NCBI GenBank assembly: GCA_946902985.2
Contig: OX336391.1
Location: 196,170,289-196,234,288 of the forward strand
DNA: 64,000 nucleotides
Source of the DNA: Meconema thalassinum
Lineage: Eukaryota > Arthropoda > Insecta > Orthoptera > Tettigoniidae
Direction: 5' to 3'
Below are positions 23,901 through 37,009 of the stretch, in pieces (position 1 is the first letter of the stretch; the number at the start of each line of letters is the position of its first letter). The notes below the pieces were generated by a model. That model did no database searches and was not told the origin of the DNA. It saw only the letters and a list, made by a program, of their open reading frames with translations. Both the position numbers and the translations under genes were made by a program.

Positions 23901-24505
23901 AATTGTATTTATTAATCTTAACTGGTCATCCAAGGGTATTTATTAATCTTAACTGGTCATCCAAGTGTATTTATTAATCTTAACTGGTCATCCAAGGGTA
24001 TTTATTAATCTTAACTGGTCTTCCAAGGGTATTTACTAATCTTAACTGGTCATCCAATGGTATTTATTAATCTTAACTGGTCTTCCAAGGGTATTTGTTA
24101 ATCTTAACTGGTCATCCAATTGTATTTATTAATCTTAACTGGTCATCCAAGGGTATTTATTAATCTTAACTGGTCTTCCAAGGGTATTTACTAATCTTAA
24201 CTGGTCATCCAATGGTATTTATTAATCTTAACTGGTCTTCCAAGGGTATTTGTTAATCTTAACTGGTCATCCAATTGTATTTATTAATCTTAACTGGTCA
24301 TCCAAGGGTATTTATTAATCTTAACTGGTCATCCAAGTGTATTTATTAATCTTAACTGGTCATCCAAGGGTATTTATTAATCTTAACTGGTCATCCAAGG
24401 GTATTTATTAATCTTAACTGGTCATCCAAGGGTATTTATTAATCTTAACTGGTCATCCAAGGGTATTTATTAATCTTAACTGGTCATCCAAGGGTATTTA
24501 TTAAT
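20969..24505. repeat. Satellite block 3 with 5-, 7- and 13-mer periodicity
   Basis: In 23400-24340 a variant run recurs: TTCCAAGGGTATTTACT, then CCAATGG, then TTTGTTAATC, then CCAATTGT. It starts near 23401, 23804, 24021 and 24176, so the spacings are 403, 217 and 155 bp, which are 13, 7 and 5 monomers. A deletion monomer (TTATTAACAGGTC) lies near 22710. Confidence 0.85.
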
Positions 24506-24566
24506 TATTATTATTAAAAGAAAAGCGCACAATGTGCAAATACATATTTTGTACATAAATGATCAA

Positions 24567-27344
24567 TTATGCTAATACCAGTCTTATTATTGAGGTTGTC
24601 CTCATTTTGCAGTTTTGTGCGTGGTACCTTTCACAATGATCGTTGCACAGGTCACACACACAGTCTTCATTCGGTTGGTGGAAATTCTTGGTTTTGCAAA
24701 ATCTATAGTGAAATCCATGGGTGGCGTAACGTGTTATTACGTGTCGTAGCTCGTAATTAGCTTGTTTCCACTCTTCTGTCATTATGGCATCTGTGGAGTA
24801 AAAGTCGGACCAAATGGCATTTCGTTTCTCATTTAAGCTTCGGCGTGCATTCTCATAGGCTTTGGTGTTTGGTAGGTAAAACTGTATTTTGATGTCGTCG
24901 ATGAAGTAGTCCTCCTTAGTTAATACATATGTCAACCTTGAAGGGGCAGACTTTCCTATGCCTAAAATCCTCTTAAGATATCGGGCCTTGACTTTTTCTA
25001 TTATCATCAGGTCGCTGAGTGTGAGTTTTTCCCAGGTAATGCTAATCCCATAGGTTGCTATTGGTGATATGGCTGTTCTGAACAGTAGCATTGCTGTACC
25101 CAATGATATTTGATGAGGTTGTTCGATGTGGTAGATGGCTTTTATAGCTGCGGCCGCTCTTTCTTTAACATGGATATTGTAGGATGTTAGAGTAGTTTGG
25201 AGGGTGACTCCTAGGTACTTGAATTTCGGCACTACTTCTAGTGGTTTGTTGTGAAGAGTCATTGTGTTTTTAAGTGAATGCCTTCCTCCTTTCCTGAAGG
25301 TCACCTGTTTGGTTTTGCTCTAATTAATTTGTAGGCCATTTCTTTCTGTCCATGATGTGAGCCTGTTGAGGACCTCTTGGAGCTCTTCTATGTTTTCTGA
25401 ACCTATTGCCACGTCGTCCGCATAAAGTAAAAGTGATGCTGATGTATCTATGATTACTTCTGTGATATCTGATGACATGATGTTGAATAATATTGGGCTG
25501 ATTGGATCTCCTTGTAGGATTCCGTTTGTTTGGGTTATGTTTTTGGATAGGGCTATGCTATCTGATATTTGGACATAGTTATATCTGATGATATTCGAGA
25601 TTATGATTACTAACGGATGTGGAGCCCCTAGTAGGTGATTGAGTTTCCGGACGAGCGTCGTTCTGTCAATGAGGTCAAAAGCCTTACGGTAGTCTACGAA
25701 GACCACAAAGTATTTCTTTCCTGGGTGCCTCATTGTATCCTGGGCTTGTTCAATTAGATATTTCACGGCATTTAATGTGCTTCTTCCCTTTCGGAAGCCG
25801 AATTGACTCTCCGGTATCTGGAAATCTATTTCTTCTGTAAGCCTGTTTGTTAAGATTTTCATGAATACTTTGTAGGATGTATTTTTGAGAGCTATACCTC
25901 GGTATGAATCAGGGTCATCAATTTCTCCTTTCTTGAACATCACTTTGATTGTTGACGACCTCCATTGCTCTGGGATTTCCCCAGTGAGTATGCATGTGTT
26001 GAATAGTTCTACCCAGTAGTCTAGCATGATGGGCAGAGAGTCTTTTAGGTGTTCATTGCAGATGCTGTCAGGACCGGGGGCTTTTCCATTTTTTGCTGTT
26101 GCTATTGTATCAATAATTTCCTGTCTTGTTATGGGGGTGAAATTTACTGTCATTGTTACTGGAGTTAATTCAAACGCTGTTGACTGGTATTGATGATTGA
26201 GAATGCTTCTGAAATGGTTTTCCCATGTTTCCATGGAGATATTGCTCGTTACTGGTGATTTTGGTTTCCTAAGCATTAGGAATGGGTCATTTTGAGCGTT
26301 TGCAGCGCGTCTCTTTGCATCTTCTTCAATATAATCCGTTCTCCTCTTTTTGATTAGGGATTTATATTTCCTTCTTTGTTCGGCGTATTGTACCAGGTGA
26401 TTCGGTTCCGATGTGTCCTTCGCTCGATGTAGTGCTATCAGGGTCTATTTCCGTTCATTATAACAGTCTTTATTGAACCATGGTTGTGATATCCTTACTT
26501 TCGTTTGAGTTTGACATGATTGAAGGGTTCTTGTACATATTTCCACTGCTTCAGTTAATTCATGCCGTTGAATTAATTGTTTTGCTTTATCTATTTCTTC
26601 GCTGATATGCCCTAGTTTCTCTATATCTAGTTTCCTGGATATTTTATTCCTTAGCGGTATGGGTAGTTGGTCTTGGCAGAAGATTTCAAAGGTAGTCGAG
26701 ATTGGTAGATGTTTCCTAATTGGGGCCATGGCTGAAGTCCATAGTGCCTTTTGACTGAGTTTTTTAATGTCTGTTCCTCTGTAGAAGACTAGATCTATGG
26801 CGCTGGTTCCATTCGGGGCAATGTATGTCTTCATATTGGGGATATTGATAAGGACATAGCCTGCTTCTTCCAGTGTCTCCTTAATCAGTTCCGTTTTAAT
26901 GGTTGGTTTGTCTATTCTTGCGTTTATGTCCCCTGAGAAGATAACTCTATCATCTAATTTTGTTTGCGATAAGACCTCTGTTATTCTTTCGATTATGTCC
27001 TCTATTGACATTTGCGGTTGAGCATACATGCCTATGATTGATAGTAGGGTGGTTTTTACTATAATTGTGTTTTCTTTTTTTATTATTTCTTTTATTGTTC
27101 CTAAATTCAGTTTGAGAAAGATGGAGACCCCTCCTGCTGGTCTTCCTTCGGTCTGGCGGGCGAATGAATGAGTCCCGTAGTATCCTTGAATGTTGAAATG
27201 CTCTGCTAAAAATGTTTCAGTCAGTATGATGACGCTATAACTGCTTAGTGTCTCTGTTGGGAAAAGAGGTAGGGCATTCTTTATGCCTTCGATGTTCCAT
27301 AGGAGCACATGTGTATATTTATTGTAGTTCTTCTCCTTCATCAC
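24567..27344 (-). pseudogene. LINE C ORF2: APE endonuclease, RT, zinc knuckle
   Basis: One frame of about 925 codons is broken only by TAG codons at 26445-26447 and 25320-25322. Both fall where related copies have Glu. The APE-type endonuclease (residues about 12-215) shows LLWNIEG, TETF with catalytic-type E43, SGDINARID (138-145), GTSAIDL (179-185) and H212 in RKHLP. The RT follows with GKAPGPDSI, SYRGIAL, QFGFRKGRST, FVDYRKAFD, NGILQGDPISP and LLYADD. The C-terminus has RHVITRYATHGFHYRFC and the knuckle CVCDLC...H...C. The start overlaps the end of ORF1 by 26 nt in another frame. No RNase H motif was seen. Confidence 0.9.
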
Positions 27345-28260
27345 GGTGTGACCTCCGAAAACGAAATCGTCTTACGACTGTTCTGTTTGGCCAGTATTCC
27401 GGTCGTTCTTTATTTTCAAGGAATTGGAAAGGAAAACCTATTTTGAAGGCCTTGCTGTTAACTCGTGTGTGAAGTTCTTCACAATAGACGTTGTCGTTGA
27501 TTCCATTTCTCTCTAGGTACCTTTTAACCATCTCTTCTGTGGCATTTCCTTTCAAATTGCCTAGGTAAAGCCATGCCATTTTGTCTGCAGCTTGTAGATC
27601 GTGCTCTTGTATCTTTGTTCCCCTGATGGATTGCTTATTTCTTTTATTTGTTACATTTGTCCATTCTGATTCTCTTCTATAGTTATGATTATTATCCCTT
27701 CCGTCTGGATTGTTATGGAACTCTTCATTTCCTCTGCGTGTAGGCATTGCGTTTCTGTTCAGTGTCTGATTTATTTTCTCTTCTATAATTATATTTATTT
27801 TGTTCGTTACGAAGTCCATCATATATCTCACGTTTTCTTTTATATCCGCCAGATCTTTATTTTCATTGTTCACGGTTTTGTTTTGCTGTGTGAGTGGGGT
27901 TATCGATTCGGATGAGTGTGAACTTTGTATTCCGCCGTCAGATGGGTGTAGTTCCTTGCTACTGCTGCTTTCAGGTTCTGGGTTGTGCCCATCAGATAGC
28001 GCTAGTTGCCCCGAGGTCGAGCTGTCTTCTCCCTCAGATATTTCATCTCTTTGGTATTCCATAACCTCGCTTCCAGGATCGCTCTTTTCGTTGTTCTTGT
28101 CATTCACTACATTAGTTATTACATCAAAGCAGTTTCTCAGTTCGCTTACCGCTTTTAGTATGTCTTCCTTCTTCTCATTCTTAAGGTAGCGACTCGTTTC
28201 TGCTATATTAACTATCGTTTTGAGAGCATTCTCAATCCGCGTTTTCATCTTGTCCGCCAT
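27319..28260 (-). CDS. LINE C ORF1 protein (313 aa), RNA-binding type
   Basis: This frame is intact from ATG to stop. The N-terminal ~60 residues are helical in character. A long, charged, low-complexity middle follows, rich in S, E and N. The C-terminal ~80 residues (about 225-305) include AWLYLGNLKGNATEEMVKRYL and PNRTVVRRFRFRR, which look like an RRM-type fold with a basic tail. ORF1 proteins of non-LTR elements bind element RNA and act as chaperones. No CCHC gag knuckle is visible. Function is inferred from position and domain style. It overlaps ORF2 by 26 nt. Confidence 0.75.
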   Translation of the reverse strand: MADKMKTRIENALKTIVNIAETSRYLKNEKKEDILKAVSELRNCFDVITNVVNDKNNEKSDPGSEVMEYQRDEISEGEDSSTSGQLALSDGHNPEPESSSSKELHPSDGGIQSSHSSESITPLTQQNKTVNNENKDLADIKENVRYMMDFVTNKINIIIEEKINQTLNRNAMPTRRGNEEFHNNPDGRDNNHNYRRESEWTNVTNKRNKQSIRGTKIQEHDLQAADKMAWLYLGNLKGNATEEMVKRYLERNGINDNVYCEELHTRVNSKAFKIGFPFQFLENKERPEYWPNRTVVRRFRFRRSHRDEGEELQ

Positions 28261-28271
28261 TGTTTATGATT

Positions 28272-31200
28272 ATTTATTAATCTTAACTGGTCATCCAAGG
28301 GTATTTATTAATCTTAACTGGTCTTCCAAGGGTATTTATTAATCTTAACTGGTCATCCAAGTGTATTTATTAATCTTAACTGGTCATCCAAGGGTATTTA
28401 TTTATCTTAACTGGTCATCCAAGGGTATTTATTAATCATAACTGGTCATCCAAGGGTATTTATTAATCTTAACCGGTCATCCAAGGGTATTTATTAATCT
28501 TAACTGGTCATCCAAGGGTATTTATTAAACTTAACTGGTCATCCAAGGGTATTTATTAATCTTAACTGGTCTTCCAAGAGTATTTATTAATTTTAAATGG
28601 TCATCCAAGTGTATTTATTAATCTTAACTGGTCATCCAAGGGTATTTATTAATCTTAACTGGTCATCCAAGTGTATTTATTAATCTTAACTGGTCATCCA
28701 AGGGTATTTATTAATCTTAACTGGTCATCCAGGGGTATTTATTAATCTTAACTGGTCATCCAAGGGTATTTATTAATCTTAACTGGTCATCCAAGGGTAT
28801 TTATTAATCTTAACTGGTCATCCAAGGGTATTTATTAATCTTAACTGGTCATCCAAGGGTATTTATTAATCTTAACTGGTCATCCATGGGTATTTATTAA
28901 TCTTAACTGATCATCCAAGGGTATTTATTAATCTTAACTGGTCATCCAAGGGTATTTATTAACCTTAACTGGTCTTCCAAGGGTTTTTATTAATCTTAAC
29001 TGGTCACCCAAGGGTATTTATTAATCTTAACTGGTCTTCCAAGGGTATTTATTAATCTTAACTGGTCATCCAAGGGTATTTATTAATCTTAACTGGTCAT
29101 CCAAGGGTATTTATTAATCTTAACTGCTCATCCAAGGGTATTTAATAATCTTAACTGGTCATCCAAGTGTATTTATTAATCTTAACTGGTCATCCAAGGG
29201 TATTTATTAATCTTAACTGGTCATCCAAGTGTATTTATTAATCTTAACTGGTCATCCAAGGGTATTTATTAATCTTAACTGGTCATCCAAGGGTATTTAT
29301 TAATCTTAACTGGTCATCCAGGGGTATTTATTAATCTTAACTGGTCATCCAAGGGTATTTATTAATCTTAACTGGTCTTCCAAGGGTATTTATTAATCTT
29401 AACTGGTCATCCAAGGGTATTTATTAATCTTAACTGGTCTTCCAAGGGTATTTATTAATCTTAACTGGTCTTCCAAGGGTATTTATTAATCTTAACTGGT
29501 CATCCAAGGGTATTTATTAATCCTAACTGGTCTTCCAAGGGTATTTATTAATCTTAACTGGTCATCCAAGGGTATTTATTAATCTTAACTGGTCATCCAA
29601 GGGTATTTATTAATCTTAACCGGTCATCCATGGGTATTTATTTATCTTAACTGGTCTTCCAAGGGTATTTATTAATCTTAACTGGTCATCCAAGTGTATT
29701 TATTAATCTTAACTGGTCATCCAAGGGTATTTATTAATCTTAACTGGTCATCCACTGAATTTATTAATCTTAACTGGTCATCCAAGGGTATTTATAAATC
29801 TTAACTGGTCATCCAAGGGAATTTATTAATCTTAACTGGTCATCCAAGGGTATTTATTAATCTTAACTGGTCATCCAAGGGTATTTATTAATCTTAACTG
29901 GTCATCCAAGGGTATTTATTAATCTTAACTGGTCATCCAAGTGTATTTATTAACCTTAACTGGTCATCCAAGGGTATTTATTAATCTTAACTGGTCATCC
30001 AAGGCTATTTATTAATCTTAACTGGTCATCCAAGGGTATTTATTAATCTTAACTGGTCATCCAAGGGTATTTATTAATCTTAACTGGTCATCCAAGGGTA
30101 TTTATTAATCTTAACTGGTCTTCCAAGGGTATTTATTAATCTTAACTGGTCATCCAAGGGTATTTATTAATCTTAACTGGTCATCCAAGGGTATTTATTA
30201 ATCTTAACTGGTCATCCAAGGGTATTTATTAATCTTAACTGGTCATCCAAGGGTATTTATTAATCTTAACTGGTCATCCAAGGGTATTTATTAATCTTAA
30301 CTGGTCATCCAAGGGTATTTATTAATCTTAACTGGTCATCCAAGGGTATTTATTAATCTTAACTGGTCTTCCAAGGGTATTTATTAATCTTAACTGGTCA
30401 TCCAAGGGTATTTACTAATCTTAACTTGTCATCCAAGGGTATTTACTAATCTTAACTGGTCATCCAAGGGTATTTACTAATCTTAACTGGTCATCCAAGG
30501 GTATTTATTAATCTTAACTGGTCATCCAAGTGTATTTATTAATCTTAACTGGTCATCCAAGGGTATTTATTAATCTTAACTGGTCTTCCAAGGGTATTTA
30601 TTAATCTTAACTGGTCATCCAAGGGTATTTATTAATCTTAACTGGTCATCCAAAGGTATTTATTAATCTTAACTGGTCAACCAAGGGTATTTATTAATCT
30701 TAACTAGTCATCCAAGTGTATTTATTAATCTTAACTGGTCATCCAAGGGTATTTATTAATCTTAACAGGTCATCCAAGGGTAGTTATTAATCTTAACTGG
30801 TCATCCAAGGGTATTTATTAATCTTAACTGGTCATCCAAGGGTATTTATTAATCTTAACTGGTCATCCAAGGGTATTTATTAATCTTAACTGGTCATCCA
30901 AGGGTATTTATTAATCTTAACTGGTCATCCAAGGGTATTTATTAATCTTAACTGGTCTTCCAAGGGTATTTATTAATCTTAAGTGGTCATCCAAGTGTAT
31001 TTATTAATCTTAACTGGTCATCCAAGGGTATTTATTAATCTTAACTGGTCATCCAAGGGTATTTATTAATCTTAACTGGTCATCCAAGGGTATTTATTAA
31101 TCTTAACTGGTCATCCAAGGGTATTTTTTAATCTTAACTGGTCATCCAAGGGTATTTATTAATCTTAACTGGTCATCCAAGGGTATTTATTAATCTTAAC

Positions 31201-34200
31201 TGGTCTTCCAAGGGTATTTATTAATCTTAACTGGTCATCCAAGGGTATTTATGAATCTTAACTGGTCTTCCAAGGGTATTTATTAATCTTAACTGGTCAT
31301 CCAAGTGTATTTATTAATCTTAACTTGTCATCCAAGGGTATTTATTAATCTTAACTGGTCATCCAAGGGTATTTACTAATCTTAACTGGTCATCCAAGGG
31401 TATTTATTAATCTTAACTGGGATCCAAGGGTATTTATTAATCTTAACTGGTCATCCAAGGGTATTTATTAATCTTAACTGGTCTTCCAAGGGTATTTACT
31501 AATCTTAACTGGTCATCCAAGGGTATTTATTAATCTTAACTGGTCTTCCAAGGGTATTTATTAACCTTAACTGGACAACCAATTGTATTTATTAATCTTA
31601 ACTGGTCATCCAAGGGTATTTATTAATCTTAACTGGTCATCCAAGTGTATTCATTAATCTTAACTGGTCATCCAAGGGTATTTATTAATCTTAACTGGTC
31701 ATCCAAGGGTATTTATTAATCTTAAGTGGTCATCCAAGGGTATTTATTAATCTTAACTGGTCATCCAAGGGTATTTATTAATCTTAACTGGTCATCCAAG
31801 GGTATTTATTAATCTTAACTGGTCATCCAAGGGTATTTATTAATCTTAACTGGTCATCCAAGGGTATTTATTAATCTTAACTGGTCTTCCAAGGGTATTT
31901 ATTAAACTTAACTGGTCATCCAAGTGTATTTATTAACCTTAACTGGTCATCCAAGGGTATTTATTAATCTTAACTGGTCATCCAAGTGTATTTATTAATC
32001 TTAACTGGTCATCCAAGGGTATTTATTAATCTTAACTGGTCATCCAAGGGTATTTATTAATCTTAACTGGTCATCCAAGGGAATTTATTAATCTTAACTG
32101 GTCATCCAAGGGTATTTATTAATCTTAACTGGTCATCCAAGGGTATTTATTAATCTTAACTGGTCATCCTAGGGTATTTATTAATCTTAACTGGTCATCC
32201 AAGGGTATTTATTAATCTTAACTGGTCACCCAAGTGTATTTATTAATCTTAACTGGTCATCCAAGGGTATTTATTAATCTTAACTGGTCATCCAAGGGTA
32301 TTTATTAATCTTAACTGGTCATCCAAGAGTATTTATTAATCTTAACTGGTCATCCAAGGTATTTATTAATCTTAACTGGTCTTCCAAGGGTATTTATTAA
32401 TCTTAACTGGTCATCCAAGTGTATTTATTAATCTTAACTGGTCATCCAAGGGTATTTATTAATCTTAACTGGTCATCCAAGGGTATTTATTAATCTTAAC
32501 TGCTCATCCAAGGGTATTTATTATTCTTAACTGGTCATCCAAGGGTATTTATTAATCTTAACTGGTCATCCAAGGGTATTTATTAATCTTAACTGGTCAT
32601 CCAAGGGTATTTATTAATCTTAACTGGTCTTCCTAGGGTATTTATTAATCTTAACTGGTCATCCAAGGGTATTTACTAATCTTAACTGGTCATCCAAGGG
32701 TATTTACTAATCTTAACTGGTCATCCAAGGGTATTTACTAATATTAACTGGTCATCCAAGGGTATTTATTAATCTTAACTGGTCATCCAAGGGTATTTAT
32801 TAATCTTAACTGGTCATCCAAGGGTATTTACTAATCTTAACTGGTCATCCAAGGGTATTTATTAATCTTAACTGGTCATACAAGGGTATTTACTAACCTT
32901 AACTGGTCATCCAAGGGTATTTATTAATCTTAACTGGTCATCCAAAGGTATTTACTAATCTTAACTGGTCATCCAAGGGTATTTATTAATCTTAACTGGC
33001 CATCCAAGTGTATTTACCAATCTTAACTGGTCATCCAAGGGTATTTATTAATCTTAACTGGTCATCCAAGTGTATTTATTAATCTTAACTGGTCATCCAA
33101 GTGTATGTATTAATCTTAACTGGTCTTCCAAGGGTATTTACTAATCTTAACTGGTCATCCAAGGGTATTTACTAATCTTAACTGGTCATCCAAGGGTATT
33201 TATTAATCTTAACTGGTCATCCAAGGGTATTTATTAATCTTAACTGGTCATCCAAGGGTATTTATTAATCTTAACTGGTCATCCATGGGGTATTTATTAA
33301 TCTTAACTGGTCATCCAAGCGTATTTATTAATCTTAATTGGTCATCCAAGGGTATTTATTAATCTTAACTGGTCATCCAAGTGTATTTATTAATCTTAAC
33401 TGGTCATCCAAGGGTATTTATTAATCTTAACTGGTCATCCAAGTGTATTTATTAATCTTAACTGGTCATCCAAGGGTATTTATTAATCTTAACTGGTCAT
33501 CCAAGGGTATTTATTAATCTTAACTGGTCATCCAAGGGTATTTATTAATCTTAACTGGTCATCCAAGGTATTTATTAATCTTAACTGGTCATCCAAGGGT
33601 ATTTATTAATCTTAACTGGTCATCCTAGGGTATTTATTAACCTTAACTGGTCATCCTAGGGTATTTATTTATCTTAACTGGTCATCCAAGGGTATTTATT
33701 AATCTTAACTGGTCATCCAAGGGTATTTATTAATCATAACTGGTCATCCAAGGGTATTTATTAATCTTAACTGGTCATCCAAGGGTATTTATTAATCTTA
33801 ACTGGTCATCCAAGGGTATTTATTAATCTTAACTGGTCATCCAAGGGTATTTATTAATCTTAACTGGTCTTCCAAGGGTATTTATTAATCTTAACTGGTC
33901 ATCCAAGTGTATTTATTAATCTTAACTGGTCATCCAAGGGTATTTATTATTCTTAACTGGTCATCCAAGGTTATTTATTAATCTTAACTGGTCATCCAAG
34001 GGTATTTATTAATCTTAACTTGTCATCCAAGTGTATTTATTAATCTTAACTGGTCATCCAAGCGTATTTATTAATCTTAACTGGTCATCCAAGTGTATTT
34101 ATTAATCTTAACTGGTCATCCAAGGGTATTTATTAATCTTAACTGGTCATCCAACGGTATTTATTAATCTTAACTGGTCATCCAAGGGTATTTATTAATC

Positions 34201-35496
34201 TTAACTGGTCATCCAAGGGTATTTATTAATTTTAACTGGTCTTCCAAGGGTATTTATTAATCTTAACTGGTCATCCAAGGGTATTTATGAATCTTAACTG
34301 GTCTTCCAAGGGTATTAATTAATCTTAACTGGTCATCCAAGTGTATTTATTAATCTTAACTGGTCATCCAAGGGTATTTATTAATCTTAACTGGTCATCC
34401 AAGGGTATTTACTAATCTTACCTGGTCATCCAAGGGTATTTATTATTCTTAACTGGTCTTCCAAGGGTATTTATTAATCTTAACTGGTCATCCAAGGGTA
34501 TTTATTAATCTTAACTGGTCATCCAAGTGTATTTATTAATCTAAACTGGTCATCCAAGTGTATGTATTAATCTTAACTGGTCTTCCAAGGGTATTTACTA
34601 ATCTTAACTGGTCATCCAAGGGTATTTATTAATCATAACTGGTCTTCCAAGGGTATTTTTTAATCTTAACTGGTCATCCAAGTGTATTTATTAATCTTAA
34701 CTGGTCATCCAAGGGTATTTATTAATCTTAACTGGTCATCCAAGGGTATTTATTAAACTTAACTGGTCATCCAAGGGTATTTATTAATCTTAACTGGTCA
34801 TCCAAGGGTATTTATTAATCTTATCTGGTCATCCAAGGGTATTTATTAATCTTAACTGGTCATCCAAGGGTATTTATTAATCTTAACTGGTCTTCCAAGG
34901 GTATTTATTAATCTTAACTGGTCATCCAAGTGTATTTATTAATCTTAACTGGTCATCCAAGGGTATTTATTAATCTTAACTGGTCATCCAAGTGTATTTA
35001 TTATCTTAACTGGTCATCCAAGGGTATTTATTAATCTTAACTGGTCATCCAAGGGTATTTATTAATCTTATCTGGTCATCCAAGGGTATTTATTAATCTT
35101 AACTGGTCATCCAAGGGTATTTATTAATCTTAACTGGTCATCCAAAGGTATTTATTAATCTTAACTGGTCTTCCAAGGGTATTTATTAATCTTAACTTGT
35201 CATCCAAGGGTATTTATTAATCTTAACTGGTCATCCAAGGGTATTTATTAATCTTAACTGGTCATCCATGGGTATTTATTAATCTTAACTGGTCATCCAA
35301 GGGTATTTATTAATCTTAACTGGTCTTCCAAGGGTATTTATTAATCTTAACTGGTCATCCAAGGGTATTTACTAATCTTAAATTGACATCCAAGGGTATT
35401 TACTAATCTTAACTGGTCATCCAAGGGCTTTTACTAATCTTAACTGGTCATCCAAGGGTATTTATTAATCTTAACTGGTCATCCAAGGGTATTTAT
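28272..35496. repeat. Satellite block 4 (7.2 kb)
   Basis: The longest stretch of satellite without an insertion. Indels are few, such as ACTGGGATCC near 31419. Variants AAGTGT and TTTACTAATC become more frequent toward the right end. Confidence 0.95.
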
Positions 35497-35748
35497 GGTA
35501 AATATTCTTTTGTAAACCGTGCCATTGATAACTGGAACTCTCTACCTGCCGCAGTCTTAGAGCCTTTTCCCAAACATATAGGTGTGTTTAAGAAAAGACT
35601 GACTATTTGTGTAAATTCTCCAGTTTAATTGTTGTATAATTGTTATTGAATTGTTATGTATAACTATTTATTTGTTATGTATATCCAATTTGACACCGGG
35701 GGACACTCCCCCCATTGCAAATAAATGAATGAATGCATGAATGAATGA
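35497..35748 (+). mobile_element. CR1/L2-like LINE 3' fragment, copy 1
   Basis: The start encodes the RT tail GKYSFVNRAIDNWNSLPAAV...FKKRL and a stop. A ~130-bp 3' UTR follows, with CCGGGGGACACTCCCCCC (a perfect hairpin) and an (AATG)n tail. Such W-N-S-L-P...F-K tails and short microsatellite ends are typical of CR1/L2-type elements. ATTTAT flanks it (35491-35496 and 35749-35754). It is strongly 5'-truncated. Confidence 0.75.
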
Positions 35749-36312
35749 ATTTATTAATCTAAACTGGTCATCCAAGGGTATTTACTAATCTTAACTGGTC
35801 ATCCAAGGGTATTTATTAATCTTAACTGGTCATCCAAGGGTATTTACTAATCTTAACTGGTCATCCAAGGGTATTTATTAATCTTAACTGGTCATCCAAG
35901 GGTATTTACTAATCTTAACTGGTCTTCCAAGGGTATTTATTAATCCTAACTGGTCATCCAAGGGTATTTACTAATCTTAACTGGTCATCCAAGGGTATTT
36001 ATTAATCTTAACTGGTCATCCAAGTGTATTTATTAATCTTAACTGGTCATCCAAGTGTATGTATTAATCTTAACTGGTCTTCCAAGGGTATTTACTAATC
36101 TTAACTGGTCATCCAAGGGTATTTACTAATCTTAACTGGTCATCCAAGGGTATTTATTAATCTTAACTGGTCATCCAAGGGTATTTATTAATCTTAACTG
36201 GTCATCCAAGGGTATTTATTAATCTTAACTGGTCATCCAAGGGTATTTATTAATCTTAACTGGTCATCCAAGGGTATTTATTAATCTTAACTGGTCATCC
36301 AAGGGTATTTAT
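35749..36312. repeat. Satellite block 5
   Basis: Begins with the diagnostic TTATTAATCTAAACTGG monomer that also follows the other LINE-fragment copies. Confidence 0.95.
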
Positions 36313-37009
36313 TGAACCCATGTGCCATAGGGTCCATGGAGGTCGAATGCATGCATTTAGGGAAGAAATGAAAGAAACGTACAGTTTCTAATGTAACTTA
36401 GAGAAAGATCAAGCTAGGATGCTAGCCTAATATGGTGCAAGAAGCGAGGACCAAGTGTTCGAGAGATGAGATCACCCCTCTTGACATTCAGAAGGGAGCG
36501 AGTCATGAGTATTAATAACCGAGTGGAAAATTCCCACTATTAGACAAGGAAGCCTGATTCGGAAATCGAGCTGAGCTTGCTGGAAAATGACAACACCGCT
36601 TAGGCGCCAGAAGAGGAATAATTAAATTTAACCCGTTTACGAGTATAAAAATGAGTAAACAAGTACAGTACGGTGAATCATTTCGAATGAGGGATTTTTT
36701 AGTAAAGAAAAACTATTTAAATATTGCACAGGAGAAAACTGCAAACGCAAGAAGACGTCATCGGGGAAGTACCAAGGCTGGTGTAGAGGGGAGAGTACAA
36801 AAGAACAGCAACTCCCACACAATTGAGGACGAGAAATTAATTAATATCTCCGAATTGCACGATCGATTCTTAGGGGCAATGAGATTATTTGACATTGAGA
36901 AGACGAGCTTTCGGAAGGTATAATTGTTATAATTGTGCAACCATTATTTTAGAAGTTGGCCACAGAAAGGGCTAGAGTCTTATTTTTTTGTAGTGAAATA
37001 GTATAAAGC

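Larger units (their letters stand above)
24506..28271 (-). mobile_element. LINE C, nearly full-length non-LTR retrotransposon
   Basis: A 3766-bp minus-strand element carries both ORFs, with a (TAA)n-type 3' end (TTTTAATAATAATA on the minus strand). Satellite-derived TSDs ATTTATTAAT lie at 24496-24505 and 28272-28281. Only about 11 nt precede the ORF1 ATG at 28260, so the 5' UTR is lost or very short. It is related to LINE A and LINE B but inserted in the opposite orientation. Apart from two stops in ORF2 it is intact, so it is a young insertion. Confidence 0.9.

Noticed and set aside
27685..28189. Plus-strand frames opposite LINE C ORF1
   Set aside because: They mirror the Ser/Glu-rich ORF1 on the other strand and look like low-complexity chance frames.
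36651..36923. 90-aa open frame MSKQVQYGESFRM... in the 4.0-kb insertion
   Set aside because: It has no recognisable domain, an antisense frame overlaps it, and its length is within chance for this region. Not called as a gene.
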